DNA from: Lachnospiraceae bacterium UBA1760
GTDB lineage: Bacteria; Bacillota; Clostridia; Lachnospirales; Lachnospiraceae
Reading direction: 5' to 3'
Length of the DNA stretch: 35,096 nucleotides
Assembly (NCBI GenBank): GCA_002314775.1
Contig: DCHE01000004.1
Location: 1 to 35,096, forward strand
Shown here: piece by piece, positions 1-7,692 of the stretch
How the letters are laid out: every line of letters begins with the position of its first letter
Position numbering within the stretch: the first letter of the stretch is position 1
Made by a program: the position numbers and the translations under genes
Notes under the pieces: model-generated
Told to the model about the DNA's origin: nothing
The model's database searches: none
What the model saw: only the letters and a program-made list of their open reading frames with translations

Positions 1-21
1 CTCATCAGCGACAGCTTTTAT

Positions 22-50
22 ATCTTATCAAAGCTCTTTAAGTTTGTCAA
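22..50 (-). promoter_or_regulatory. Strong sigma-A promoter P2 of a leftward (off-window) stable-RNA operon
   Basis: Read on the minus strand, a perfect -35 box TTGACA (50-45) and a -10 box TAAGAT (27-22) are separated by exactly 17 bp. An A-rich UP-like stretch lies just upstream (about 51-90). The sequence AGCTGTC begins six bases after the -10 box, exactly as in the partner promoter 93 bp upstream. Duplicated near-consensus promoters with A-tracts are typical of rRNA operons in Firmicutes. The transcribed gene lies beyond the left edge, so its identity is inferred. Confidence 0.75.
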
Positions 51-114
51 CAACTTTTTTTACTTTTTTTAAGATATTTATTTTTGTTTTGCCGTCTCAC
101 GTGACAGCTTGTTT

Positions 115-143
115 AATATATCATCTGGTTATGATAATGTCAA
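115..143 (-). promoter_or_regulatory. Strong sigma-A promoter P1 of the same leftward stable-RNA operon
   Basis: On the minus strand, TTGACA (143-138), a 17-bp spacer and TATATT (120-115) form a near-consensus promoter. A long A/T-tract (144-180) occupies the UP-element position. The initiation region again contains AGCTGTC at the same distance from the -10 box as in P2. The two promoters are offset by exactly 93 bp. No open reading frame follows inside the window, which agrees with an RNA operon (probably 16S rRNA) starting left of base 1. Confidence 0.75.
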
Positions 144-228
144 CACCTTTTTTCAAAAATTTTTTCAACTTTTTTGTCTATTCAAAAATCGAGAAAACTG
201 ATTTCATCTGAACTTGTCTCATTTAATA

Positions 229-256
229 GAAAAATGCGGGAGGTATCTCCCGCATT
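229..256 (-). terminator. Rho-independent terminator after the cvpA-like gene
   Basis: A perfect 10-bp stem (233-242 with 247-256) has the 4-base loop GTAT and, on the minus strand, runs into TTTTCTATT. It lies 37 bp beyond the stop codon of the CvpA-family gene and closes that unit. It also insulates it from the strong leftward promoters that follow. Confidence 0.85.
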
Positions 257-292
257 CTTTGTCTATTTGCTCAAACTTCTTATATAAGATAC

Positions 293-1084
293 TTATGAGA
301 ATAAAATATCAGTTATATTAGTAATGAAATCATTAAACACATTCTTGTTATTAATATAGGTGAGGATAGCACTCTCATCAATCATCTGTCTTCCAGTATC
401 TCCAAGCAGGAAGGCTGCAAGAATTAGAACAATCCAGCTAATGATAAGAGCTGTTACAATTCCTAAGCAGAGTCCGCCCGCTCTGTTTACCCAGCTTACG
501 ATCGGTATCCTATTTACAGAAAGGCTGATCAAAAATATTATTAATGTAAGTGCAAGCTTAATCAGGACAACAGTAAGTACTGTTGCAATAGCATTTGTAC
601 ATGCATAGGCTATGTACTTTGATATATAAGAATAAATGTCGCCCACCTTCATCTTGGAATACACTTCATCATGGTTATTCTCTATTAATGATGTTCTTAT
701 AAATGAAGGCACTGATAGAGAGTCAATAAGCTCAACCTGCTCTGATCTTGAAAGCTGCTCTGACATATATTTGCTAAGCTCAGAGTCAGGCAGGGAATAT
801 CCCTCAACCTTCTCGCCTGCAGCCTTAAGAAGTTCCTTTTGTTTCTTCTCAATCTGCTCCTTTACCTCCGCTTCAATTGTGCTGTAAACCTTCATCTCAA
901 TTTTGTCATCTATAGTGGTCTGACTAATCAAAAGCTGACTCACAAACGGAGTAAGCAGGTACGCAAGGAAAATTGCAACAATAGTAGCAAGTGCTCCAAG
1001 GAAGGTGCTTACTAAGCCCTTGTAGCATCCTATACACATACACATTAAGAAGATAAGTAAAATAATAACTACTAAAAAATTCAT
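293..1084 (-). CDS. CvpA-family integral membrane protein
   Basis: This 263-residue protein has the CvpA (colicin V production) layout. Two hydrophobic segments occupy about residues 3-50, and two more lie near 163-190 and 203-228, including a NRAGGLCLGIV stretch typical of the last CvpA helices. Between them is a hydrophilic, helical, charge-rich region (about 55-150) that is longer than in the short proteobacterial CvpA, as is common in Firmicutes. The biochemical role of CvpA proteins is not settled; membrane and envelope homeostasis have been proposed. The ATG is preceded by a strong GGAGGAG at a 9-bp distance. The gene starts 21 bp after the stop of the DUF5711-like gene, so the two are almost certainly cotranscribed and may act together in the membrane. 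The family call is good; the function is unknown. Confidence 0.8.
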   Translation of the reverse strand: MNFLVVIILLIFLMCMCIGCYKGLVSTFLGALATIVAIFLAYLLTPFVSQLLISQTTIDDKIEMKVYSTIEAEVKEQIEKKQKELLKAAGEKVEGYSLPDSELSKYMSEQLSRSEQVELIDSLSVPSFIRTSLIENNHDEVYSKMKVGDIYSYISKYIAYACTNAIATVLTVVLIKLALTLIIFLISLSVNRIPIVSWVNRAGGLCLGIVTALIISWIVLILAAFLLGDTGRQMIDESAILTYINNKNVFNDFITNITDILFS

Positions 1085-1105
1085 ATATTTCTACTCCTCC
1101 ACATA

Positions 1106-2644
1106 TTATTCTGGAGATATTACTCCTTCGCCATCATTTAACACACCATTATTTCCAGGTGAAGTACTACCTGCTTCATTGCCAGTTTCATTGCCAGCTT
1201 CATTGCCAGCTTCGCCCTCACCAGTATCGCCGCCTTCTGGCGCAGCTCCACTGTTCTCTGAAGGTATCTCTGGCTCACTGCCCTCTTCTTCTGATGTATT
1301 ATTCACCTCAGTAGTTTTTTCCGTTGCAATTGTACCAGTTACACCCTCCTTAGTCTTAAGCCTTATGATATCTGTTCTATTATCAAAGGTGATAATATAC
1401 TCACGGCTTTTGGCTGTCGGAATCATGCTCTTAACAAAGGAATCAAAGGTGTAAGAAAAAGTCTTCACTCCACTTTCAGAAATAATCAGGCAGCTTGCAC
1501 CTCCTGTAAGAATAATCTCCTTAGCGGATGCATGGATTCGCTCAAACTCAAACGAAAATGGATACTCAAACTTCAGGTTACCATCCAAATCATAGCACTT
1601 CATGATATAGGTATCCCCCGATGCCTTTTCATTTCTCTCAATTGTTCCAACATATTCTGAAGAATAGAAGATACTCTTTATCTCTGAGTCGTAGGTTACC
1701 TTAGCCTTCTCTGTTGGTTTTTCTTTCATGGCATATATAATTATTCCCTTGTCAGAAAATGCTGCGACGATGTCATTTGAAATAAATTCAACCTTTGGAA
1801 CCACCTCGTTGTCGAAAATGTAGCCACCTACTATTCTGTCTGCATTTGTATTCTGACCAACCTCGCCAAAGTTATATGCAGCCAGCTTAACCTTTGTCTG
1901 AACTCCCTCAATTATGAAATAGCTCGTAAATAGCTTCTGTCCATCATCTGAGATAGAGATATCGACAGGATATCCGCTCTTGTCAATCGAGGTCTGAATT
2001 TCATAAATGATATCTCCTGTACTGCTGTACATATTGATATAGTTAGTCTTTTCACTTTCAAGAACAACCGCAAATGCTCCCTGCTTCGCCACATCAATAT
2101 CACATATTGAGTATGGCATAGTAACCTCATTGATAAGTCCATCTGTGTTGAATACTCTTACCTTATTTCCACCCTTGTCAGCAATAACTGCATAATCACC
2201 ACTTGTCTTTGCAATCGGCTGATTCATGTCAACGCCTGCCGACCAGACTGTATCACCATTCGAGTTGATGTACGAAGCACCCTCAGGTGTGTACTTGAGA
2301 AGATTGCCTCCAAACTCCATATACTCTGCATTAGTCTCATATACAGAAAGACTTGATGACTCTATCTTATAGCCTTTATACTGCTTATTTGAAACTTTAA
2401 CCAGAATAATCACGACAACTGCAATCACAACAAGAAGGATAGCTAACTTAATAATAGTTGCTTTTGTCCTTGCCTTTTGCAGCTCACGTTTATTATTCTC
2501 TTCTGCCTCTTTGGAACCGCCAACCTTGATAACATTGCCCTCTCTCTTTCGAAATGGGTTCTTCTTTATCTCCGGTTCAGACTCTTTATCATAATCTTCA
2601 ATTAATTCATCTAATTCATCATCTGAATTTTTATCTTTTCTCAT
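1106..2644 (-). CDS. DUF5711-like membrane-anchored beta-propeller protein
   Basis: This 512-residue protein has three parts. Residues 1-60 are a highly charged cytoplasmic region. A single transmembrane helix lies at about 66-84 (rich in Ile/Val/Leu). The long external part (about 90-425) is made of short repeating beta motifs of the kind found in WD40/PQQ-like propellers (NSNGDTVW, FNTDGL, YSSTGDIIYE and DLDGNLKFEY recur at about 40-residue spacing). The C-terminal 70 residues are low complexity, Glu/Gly/Asn-rich, with GNEAG/GNETG repeats. I recall this arrangement as the DUF5711 family found beside cvpA in Lachnospiraceae; the name is from memory. A weak ribosome site AAGGA precedes the ATG. 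It is the first gene of a pair with the CvpA-family gene. The propeller may sense or scaffold envelope components, but that is inference. Confidence 0.7.
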   Translation of the reverse strand: MRKDKNSDDELDELIEDYDKESEPEIKKNPFRKREGNVIKVGGSKEAEENNKRELQKARTKATIIKLAILLVVIAVVVIILVKVSNKQYKGYKIESSSLSVYETNAEYMEFGGNLLKYTPEGASYINSNGDTVWSAGVDMNQPIAKTSGDYAVIADKGGNKVRVFNTDGLINEVTMPYSICDIDVAKQGAFAVVLESEKTNYINMYSSTGDIIYEIQTSIDKSGYPVDISISDDGQKLFTSYFIIEGVQTKVKLAAYNFGEVGQNTNADRIVGGYIFDNEVVPKVEFISNDIVAAFSDKGIIIYAMKEKPTEKAKVTYDSEIKSIFYSSEYVGTIERNEKASGDTYIMKCYDLDGNLKFEYPFSFEFERIHASAKEIILTGGASCLIISESGVKTFSYTFDSFVKSMIPTAKSREYIITFDNRTDIIRLKTKEGVTGTIATEKTTEVNNTSEEEGSEPEIPSENSGAAPEGGDTGEGEAGNEAGNETGNEAGSTSPGNNGVLNDGEGVISPE

Positions 2645-2752
2645 ATCGCACCATCCTTCATTGACTGATAGAAATATTCATCGATTCTATCCGGATAATT
2701 ATTCATTAATTGATATATTGCGTCGCACACATACTATAAGCGATGCCGTTAT

Positions 2753-2781
2753 ATTATACATCATATAACAAAACTTATCTA
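2753..2781 (-). promoter_or_regulatory. Candidate promoter for the DUF5711-cvpA pair
   Basis: On the minus strand, TAGATA (2781-2776), a 17-bp spacer and a perfect TATAAT (2758-2753) stand about 110 bp upstream of the ATG. The -35 box matches four of six consensus positions, so the assignment rests mainly on the -10 box. Confidence 0.4.
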
Positions 2782-2836
2782 TATATTTTTTCTTAATCCT
2801 GTTCCTTGTCACCCGAGATTTTGTTTCCCGATAATT

Positions 2837-2878
2837 AAAATGGACTGTAAAACTAATCTTAATTTTACAGTCCATTTT
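2837..2878 (-). terminator. Terminator of the coiled-coil protein gene (leuA unit)
   Basis: Perfect 16-bp inverted repeat (2837-2852 with 2863-2878) with a 10-base loop. The A/T ends of the stem give an A-tract before and a U-rich tail (TTTTAATTAT) after it on the minus strand. The first base of the stem overlaps the stop codon of the preceding gene. Confidence 0.8.
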
Positions 2879-3993
2879 TATCTCTGACCCTTATATGCAG
2901 CTATTGCTTCTCCAATAGTACTAAGGTCATGCTCTTCCATTATTGCAAGGAGATCATTTAGCTTATCAGCCTTACAGAAATCCTCCCCGACATAGGTGGC
3001 ATATTTATTCGTGATTTTGAGACTCTTGTCAGCCTCCTTGGCCTCGCACTGCTTGATACTCTGCTCAAGCTCAGCCTTTTCCTTCTTCATTGCTTCAAGC
3101 TTTGGCTTTCTTCTGCCATTAATCTCATCCACAATATCCGACTTGGTTTTTTCGTCAAAATTCTTCAGGGCATTCTTTCTGTCTTCATTGATGGAATCCG
3201 CCTCTTTGTCCAGCTTTTTCACCTGCTTGTCATAAGCATCCAGCTTGTAAACACTCTCATCCTGGTCCTTTTTGATTGAGTTATCTATGGCTTTAATCTT
3301 CTTATTGCAGGCCTTGATGGAATCCCTGATTTTTCTTCCCTCCTCAATGACCTCAAGATGCTTAATCTTGGTCTTGATATATATGAGAAAATATAGAAGA
3401 AGGCAAACAATAATCCAGATAGCTGGCACCAAAACAGTGAGAAGCGTCTTCATATTTTGCGTTCCACTAAACACAAATCCTCTTAGAAACAGGGTTGCAA
3501 CAAACGGAAATGCCGCAAATATTCCAAATAAAATCAGAGCCATCTTAAGCTTCTCGACAAATCCACTAGGTGCAAATAAAGCATAGTACGCCTTTGAGCT
3601 ACATATCGAAGGCACCTTATTCTTTCTGAAAAGTCCCTTTAAATCCGCCTCGTAACCCTTAATTTCATCATAAACACTTCGGGTCTCTTCTTTGACCCTC
3701 TGGTTCATCCTCTCTGTTTTCTTCTTCTCTTTTTTATCAATGACTGACTTTCTGTCTGAACGGTTCTTATCGAGATGACGGTCATATCCATCCTCAAGCT
3801 CCATCTTTCTCTTCTTTAGAGTGATAAGAGTTTCATCCTTGATGGATTTTTCCTCCTGCTGAATCTGCTTAAGCAGTCTTTTTCTTTGCTGCTTCATGGT
3901 CTGAATATCAGCCCTCAGTCCATCTCTCTCCTTTACTTCGGCAAGAACCTTTAACAGTGTACTTTTGTCCTCATTTAAAATATTCCCTGACAT
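2878..3993 (-). CDS. Coiled-coil protein with a central two-helix membrane hairpin, unknown function
   Basis: I do not recognise this 371-residue protein. Residues 1-115 are a Lys/Glu-rich coiled coil. A short segment (about 118-150) leads to two transmembrane helices (about 150-172 and 183-208) joined by a short loop. A second long Lys/Glu-rich coiled coil spans about 210-325, and a small globular end (about 328-371) contains TYVGEDFCKADKLNDLL. With two helices both coiled coils would be cytoplasmic, so it looks like a membrane-attached scaffold or tether. The ATG follows a good GGAGGT (6-bp gap to ATG). It starts only 51 bp after the leuA stop with no convincing terminator between, so leucine-responsive transcription could continue into it. 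A functional link to leucine synthesis is not evident. Confidence 0.7.
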   Translation of the reverse strand: MSGNILNEDKSTLLKVLAEVKERDGLRADIQTMKQQRKRLLKQIQQEEKSIKDETLITLKKRKMELEDGYDRHLDKNRSDRKSVIDKKEKKKTERMNQRVKEETRSVYDEIKGYEADLKGLFRKNKVPSICSSKAYYALFAPSGFVEKLKMALILFGIFAAFPFVATLFLRGFVFSGTQNMKTLLTVLVPAIWIIVCLLLYFLIYIKTKIKHLEVIEEGRKIRDSIKACNKKIKAIDNSIKKDQDESVYKLDAYDKQVKKLDKEADSINEDRKNALKNFDEKTKSDIVDEINGRRKPKLEAMKKEKAELEQSIKQCEAKEADKSLKITNKYATYVGEDFCKADKLNDLLAIMEEHDLSTIGEAIAAYKGQR

Positions 3994-4044
3994 ATAATAC
4001 CTCCAGTAACGCCTACTGTTAGGTTTATTATAGATTTATGTGTA

Positions 4045-5709
4045 TTAATTTGCAATTGATTTATTGACAGCGCTGATAAGTGCGTATGCAGAAGCGTCAA
4101 TAATATCAGTCTTAATTCCTGCACCCCAGAATACCTTTCCAGAATCCTTCATCTGAATACCAACATATGCACAGGCCTTAGAGTTTGAGCCTACCTCAAG
4201 TGCATGCTCCTCATAGGAAATAAGAGAGAACGCTACATCAAAGTGTCTCATAATCGCATGACTGATTGCATCTAAACGTCCATTTCCCTGGCCATGGTAG
4301 ACCTTTCTAACTCCGTCTCTGTCAATTGTAAGCTCACACTTAATTCCATCAACCTGCTGGAAATGACATTCAACAAAGCTGATTGGACTAGAGATATTGA
4401 TATACTGCTCCTTAAATACTTCAAGTACCTCATCTGGAAGAAGCTCCTTATGTGCATGGTCAGAAACACTCTTAACAGCATAGCCAACATTTTCCTTCAT
4501 CTTGGCTGGAAGCATGAAGCCGTACTTTGTCTCAAGAAGGTATCCGATTCCGCCCTTTCCTGACTGGCTGTTAATTCTAATTACATCGCTGTCGTAGGTT
4601 CTTCCGATATCCTGTGGATTAAGTGGAAGATATGGAACTGTCCATCTTCCCTCTGGGTCTTCCTCTCTGCACTTCATTCCCTTTGCGATAGCATCCTGAT
4701 GAGAACCTGAAAATGCAGCAAATACAAGTGCGCCACAGTATGGCTGTCTGTCGTGAATTCTCATTCTTGTAAGCTTCTCGTAGGTCTCAGCAAGACGAGG
4801 CATGTCAGAGAAGTCAAGCTCTGGCTCAACGCCATGTGTGTACATATTCATAGCAAGAGTGATGATATCTACATTACCTGTTCTCTCACCATTTCCAAAT
4901 AATGTTCCCTCAATTCTGTCTGCTCCAGCAAGTAATCCGAGCTCCGCATCAGCTACACCGCAGCCTCTGTCATTGTGTGGGTGGAGTGAAAGAACAACAT
5001 TCTCTCTGTGTACCATATTCTTACTCATATACTCAATCTGGCTTGCGTAAACATGTGGAAGTGACATCTCTACTGTAGCAGGAAGGTTGATGATAACCTT
5101 TCTGTCTGGTGTTGGATTCCACTCATTTATAACTGCGTTACAAACCTCAAGTGCGTAATCCACCTCTGTTCCTGTGAAGCTCTCTGGAGAATACTCAAAA
5201 CGATAATTTACCTTGTACTCATCAGCAAGCTGATTTAAAAGCTTCGCGCCATCAACAGCAATCTGAAGAATCTCCTCCTTTGACTTCTTGAATACCTGTG
5301 TTCTCTGTGCATATGAGGTAGAATTGTAAAGATGAACGATTACATTCTTTGCACCCTGAACAGCCTCAAAGGTTTTCTTTATAATGTGCTCTCTGGCCTG
5401 TGTAAGTACCTGAATTGTAACATCATCAGGAATTAAATCATCCTCAATAAGCTTTCTGCAAAATTCATACTCAGTCTCAGACGCAGCTGGGAAACCAACC
5501 TCGATCTCCTTAAAGCCTATTCTTATAAGCTCCTTGTAAAACTCAACCTTCTCATCAAGGCTCATTGGGATTACAAGTGCCTGATTTCCATCTCTAAGAT
5601 CTACTGAACACCACTGTGGTGCCTTATCAACATACTCCTTCTTAACCCAGTCAATGCTCTCAACTGGTGGCATATAATAGCCTCTGCTGTACTGTTTTAC
5701 ATTCTCCAT
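4045..5709 (-). CDS. leuA: 2-isopropylmalate synthase
   Basis: Catalyses condensation of acetyl-CoA with 2-ketoisovalerate, the first committed step of leucine synthesis. The N-terminal HMGL-like TIM barrel shows the catalytic SVDLRDGNQ motif, VGFPAAS, the metal-binding LHPHNDRG and EGTLFGNGERTGN. The C-terminal third is the LeuA allosteric domain, which in this family binds leucine. The length (554) and motifs fit the long 'yeast/actinobacterial-type' LeuA rather than the short E. coli-like form. Two in-frame ATGs exist at 5715 and 5709. GGAGG lies only one base from the first but seven bases from the second, so 5709 is chosen. The gene is preceded by a full T-box leader with a leucine specifier, giving leucyl-tRNA control on top of likely feedback inhibition. 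No other leu genes are in the window. Confidence 0.95.
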   Translation of the reverse strand: MENVKQYSRGYYMPPVESIDWVKKEYVDKAPQWCSVDLRDGNQALVIPMSLDEKVEFYKELIRIGFKEIEVGFPAASETEYEFCRKLIEDDLIPDDVTIQVLTQAREHIIKKTFEAVQGAKNVIVHLYNSTSYAQRTQVFKKSKEEILQIAVDGAKLLNQLADEYKVNYRFEYSPESFTGTEVDYALEVCNAVINEWNPTPDRKVIINLPATVEMSLPHVYASQIEYMSKNMVHRENVVLSLHPHNDRGCGVADAELGLLAGADRIEGTLFGNGERTGNVDIITLAMNMYTHGVEPELDFSDMPRLAETYEKLTRMRIHDRQPYCGALVFAAFSGSHQDAIAKGMKCREEDPEGRWTVPYLPLNPQDIGRTYDSDVIRINSQSGKGGIGYLLETKYGFMLPAKMKENVGYAVKSVSDHAHKELLPDEVLEVFKEQYINISSPISFVECHFQQVDGIKCELTIDRDGVRKVYHGQGNGRLDAISHAIMRHFDVAFSLISYEEHALEVGSNSKACAYVGIQMKDSGKVFWGAGIKTDIIDASAYALISAVNKSIAN

Positions 5710-5855
5710 ATTCATTCCTCCGTTTTAAATTAACATTCTATCTTGGAATAATCTTCAAGAATAATCTTCCAATATAGAATAACTCTTCTCAATGTAGGGA
5801 TTTTCACCGTACTTTGTCAAAATGCTTTAGTGTATAAAAGCATGACATTTACACG

Positions 5856-5895
5856 AAAAAAAATCCTACATCTCTAACTACCTTAGAGACGCAGG
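5856..5895 (-). terminator. T-box intrinsic terminator (leuA attenuator)
   Basis: A 13-bp stem (5895-5883 with 5877-5865, two G-U pairs) with a 5-base loop is followed by eight U residues (5863-5856) on the minus strand. The 5' half overlaps the region downstream of the T-box sequence that would be sequestered in the antiterminator. leuA begins about 145 bp further on. Confidence 0.9.
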
Positions 5896-6160
5896 TTACA
5901 TGCGCGGTACCACTCTAATTCACATATCACTATGTGCACTCAATCAGATACGAATCACCAGGTGATGTTATATCCTCCTTCTATAACGGTAAGGCTCCGT
6001 CCGAATCTACTTAGGATTAAAACGCAAATTAAAATCCCTTCAACCGGCTGCTCCAAGGCGAGTTCAAAACCAATCCTATCAAGTCTCGCACCAAACGACT
6101 TGTCTCTGAAAAATTCCTGATTCTTACTATTCCTCTTCATAGCATTTAATATTTAACTTT
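5856..6160 (-). promoter_or_regulatory. T-box riboswitch (leucine, CUC specifier) in the leuA leader
   Basis: On the minus strand the leader shows all main T-box landmarks in order. They are the Stem I start GAAGAGGAATAGTAA (about 6137-6123), the CAGAGA motif (6108-6103), the distal GGTGCGAG (6092-6085), the specifier region GAA-CTC-GCC with CTC at 6062-6060, the T-box sequence AGAGTGGTACCGCG (5916-5903), and a terminator. CUC is a leucine codon. The UGGU bulge pairs with a tRNA end whose discriminator base is A, as in tRNA-Leu. Uncharged tRNA-Leu would stabilise the antiterminator and allow leuA transcription. The specifier assignment is by position relative to conserved elements, without folding software. 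Confidence 0.93.
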
Positions 6161-6165
6161 AGTAA

Positions 6166-6194
6166 AATTTATCACATATATAATTGTATGTCAA
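6166..6194 (-). promoter_or_regulatory. Promoter of the T-box/leuA transcript
   Basis: On the minus strand, a perfect TTGACA (6194-6189), a 17-bp spacer and TAAATT (6171-6166) lie just before the first conserved T-box element. Transcription would start near 6160. Confidence 0.75.
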
Positions 6195-6295
6195 CCTTAT
6201 TTATGATAAAGTTTGTTAGTAACATAAATGTGTATAATTTACGAACCAGCTAAATTAATATCTGGTTATTTTTTAATATTATCAGGAGAACTAAT

Positions 6296-6970
6296 ATGCC
6301 ACCAATTACAAATGATTGGGCAAAAAGCCTTTCAGAAGAATACAAGAAGGATTACTATAAAAAGCTCTTTGAGTTCGTAGGAAATGAATACAAAAACTAC
6401 ACCATCTACCCAGCCGGGGATGATATTTTCAACGCCTTTCATATGACTCCGTTAAGTGAGGTTAAGTGCGTAATCATCGGTCAGGATCCCTATCATGAGC
6501 CAGTCCAGGCTCATGGACTCTGCTTTTCAGTAAAACCGGGAATTGACACTCCTCCATCCCTTCAGAACATTTACAAGGAATTAAAGGAGGATGTAGGCTG
6601 CTATATTCCAAATAACGGCTGTCTTACCAAGTGGGCAAACCAGGGAGTTCTGCTGCTTAATTCTGTTCTCACCGTAAGAGCACACGCTGCTGCCTCCCAC
6701 CAGAACAAGGGCTGGGAGCAGTTTACAGATGCGGCAATTGAAATTCTGAATAAGCAGGACCGTCCAATTGTCTTTCTTCTCTGGGGCGGGTTCGCTAGAA
6801 AGAAAAAGTCTATGCTTAACAACCCTAAGCACCTTATTCTTGAGGCTCCGCATCCTAGTCCTCTTTCTGTTTACAGAGGCTTTTACGGATGTAAGCATTT
6901 CAGTAAGGCCAACAATTTCTTAATTGAGAACGGCCTCACTCCTATCGACTGGCAAATCGAGAATATTTAA
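6296..6970 (+). CDS. ung: Uracil-DNA glycosylase (family 1)
   Basis: Removes uracil from DNA after cytosine deamination or dUTP incorporation, starting base excision repair. The 224-residue length is normal for family 1 UDG. Visible motifs are the catalytic water-activating GQDPYH (62-67), the uracil-binding LLLNSVLTV (119-127), and the HPSPLS minor-groove loop with the catalytic His (186-191), followed by the usual FYGCKHFSKAN. An AGGAGA lies 9 bp before the ATG. It is divergent from the leuA T-box transcript. A TATAAT at 6233-6238 is a possible -10 box, but no good -35 partner is placed correctly. The histidine phosphatase gene follows 68 bp later in the same direction and may be cotranscribed. 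Confidence 0.97.
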   Translation: MPPITNDWAKSLSEEYKKDYYKKLFEFVGNEYKNYTIYPAGDDIFNAFHMTPLSEVKCVIIGQDPYHEPVQAHGLCFSVKPGIDTPPSLQNIYKELKEDVGCYIPNNGCLTKWANQGVLLLNSVLTVRAHAAASHQNKGWEQFTDAAIEILNKQDRPIVFLLWGGFARKKKSMLNNPKHLILEAPHPSPLSVYRGFYGCKHFSKANNFLIENGLTPIDWQIENI

Positions 6971-7038
6971 AGCATGTGAAAAGAGTCCGTTTGCGAGCAG
7001 CATTTTGCGGACTATGGTTAACTTATGAGGATGATACT

Positions 7039-7671
7039 ATGGAGATATATATTGTAAGACACGGAAGGACAAAGTGGAATTCTGAGAAAAGACTTCAGGG
7101 AAGTGCTGATATAGAGCTCACTGAAGAAGGAATAGCTATAGCTCATGAGTCCGGCCTTAATCTAAAGGATGTGAGGTTTGACAAGGTTTACTCAAGCCCA
7201 TTAAAAAGGGCCTACAGAACAGCTGTTGAATTCAACTGCACCCACGATGTTGAAATCAAGATTGATAACAGACTGAGAGAGATATCCTTCGGTGATTTTG
7301 AGGGCTGTACTCAGGACGAGCTTATAAAGAAGCCCGGCTGCACCTTCAAATATTTTTTTGATGAGCCGCTTAAATACATGGCTGAGGAAAACGGTGAAAC
7401 CTTCGAGGAGCTTTGCGCGAGGGCAAAGGATTTCATTGTGAGTGAGATTGAGCCCCTGGCTAAAAATCCCGACATTGAGCGTGTAATGATAGTTGGCCAC
7501 GGTGCTATTAATAAAGCTATGATGTGCCATATTTTAAACCATGGCATAGATATGTTCTGGTCCGGAGGGCTCCAGAGAAACTGCAACGTAATGATAATAA
7601 AATACGAAGATGGCGTATACAAGCTAATTGATGATTCAAAAATCTTCTACACGCCATCCGGCTCAAACTAA
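7039..7671 (+). CDS. Histidine phosphatase / phosphoglycerate-mutase-like protein
   Basis: A cytosolic member of the histidine phosphatase superfamily (210 residues). The phosphate-accepting RHG is at residues 7-9, SSPLKRA follows, then the acid/base region LREISFGDFEG (near 79-89), and the second catalytic His in VGHGAINKAM (His154). The open frame extends 21 codons further upstream, but those codons (rich in Arg/Ala/Cys) have no ribosome site. GAGGA sits 7 bp before the ATG at 7039, which begins with the canonical MEIYIVRHGRT, so this start is chosen. The motifs cannot separate a true phosphoglycerate mutase from alpha-ribazole phosphatase (CobC) or a general phosphatase; no cobalamin genes are nearby. 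It lies downstream of ung and convergent with the MBL-fold gene. Confidence 0.85.
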   Translation: MEIYIVRHGRTKWNSEKRLQGSADIELTEEGIAIAHESGLNLKDVRFDKVYSSPLKRAYRTAVEFNCTHDVEIKIDNRLREISFGDFEGCTQDELIKKPGCTFKYFFDEPLKYMAEENGETFEELCARAKDFIVSEIEPLAKNPDIERVMIVGHGAINKAMMCHILNHGIDMFWSGGLQRNCNVMIIKYEDGVYKLIDDSKIFYTPSGSN

Positions 7672-7692
7672 TATAATCTGAATTATTTGCAT

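Noticed and set aside
5713..5715. Upstream ATG as the leuA start
   Set aside because: GGAGG is one base from this ATG but seven bases from the ATG at 5709; the latter has proper spacing.
6244..6270. Hairpin AACCAG/CTGGTT followed by six T upstream of ung
   Set aside because: Only a 6-bp stem with a 12-base loop, and no plus-strand gene precedes it that would need a terminator.
6976..7038. Longer start for the histidine phosphatase
   Set aside because: No ribosome site, atypical residues, and the family-standard start MEIYIVRHG with GAGGA upstream is at 7039.
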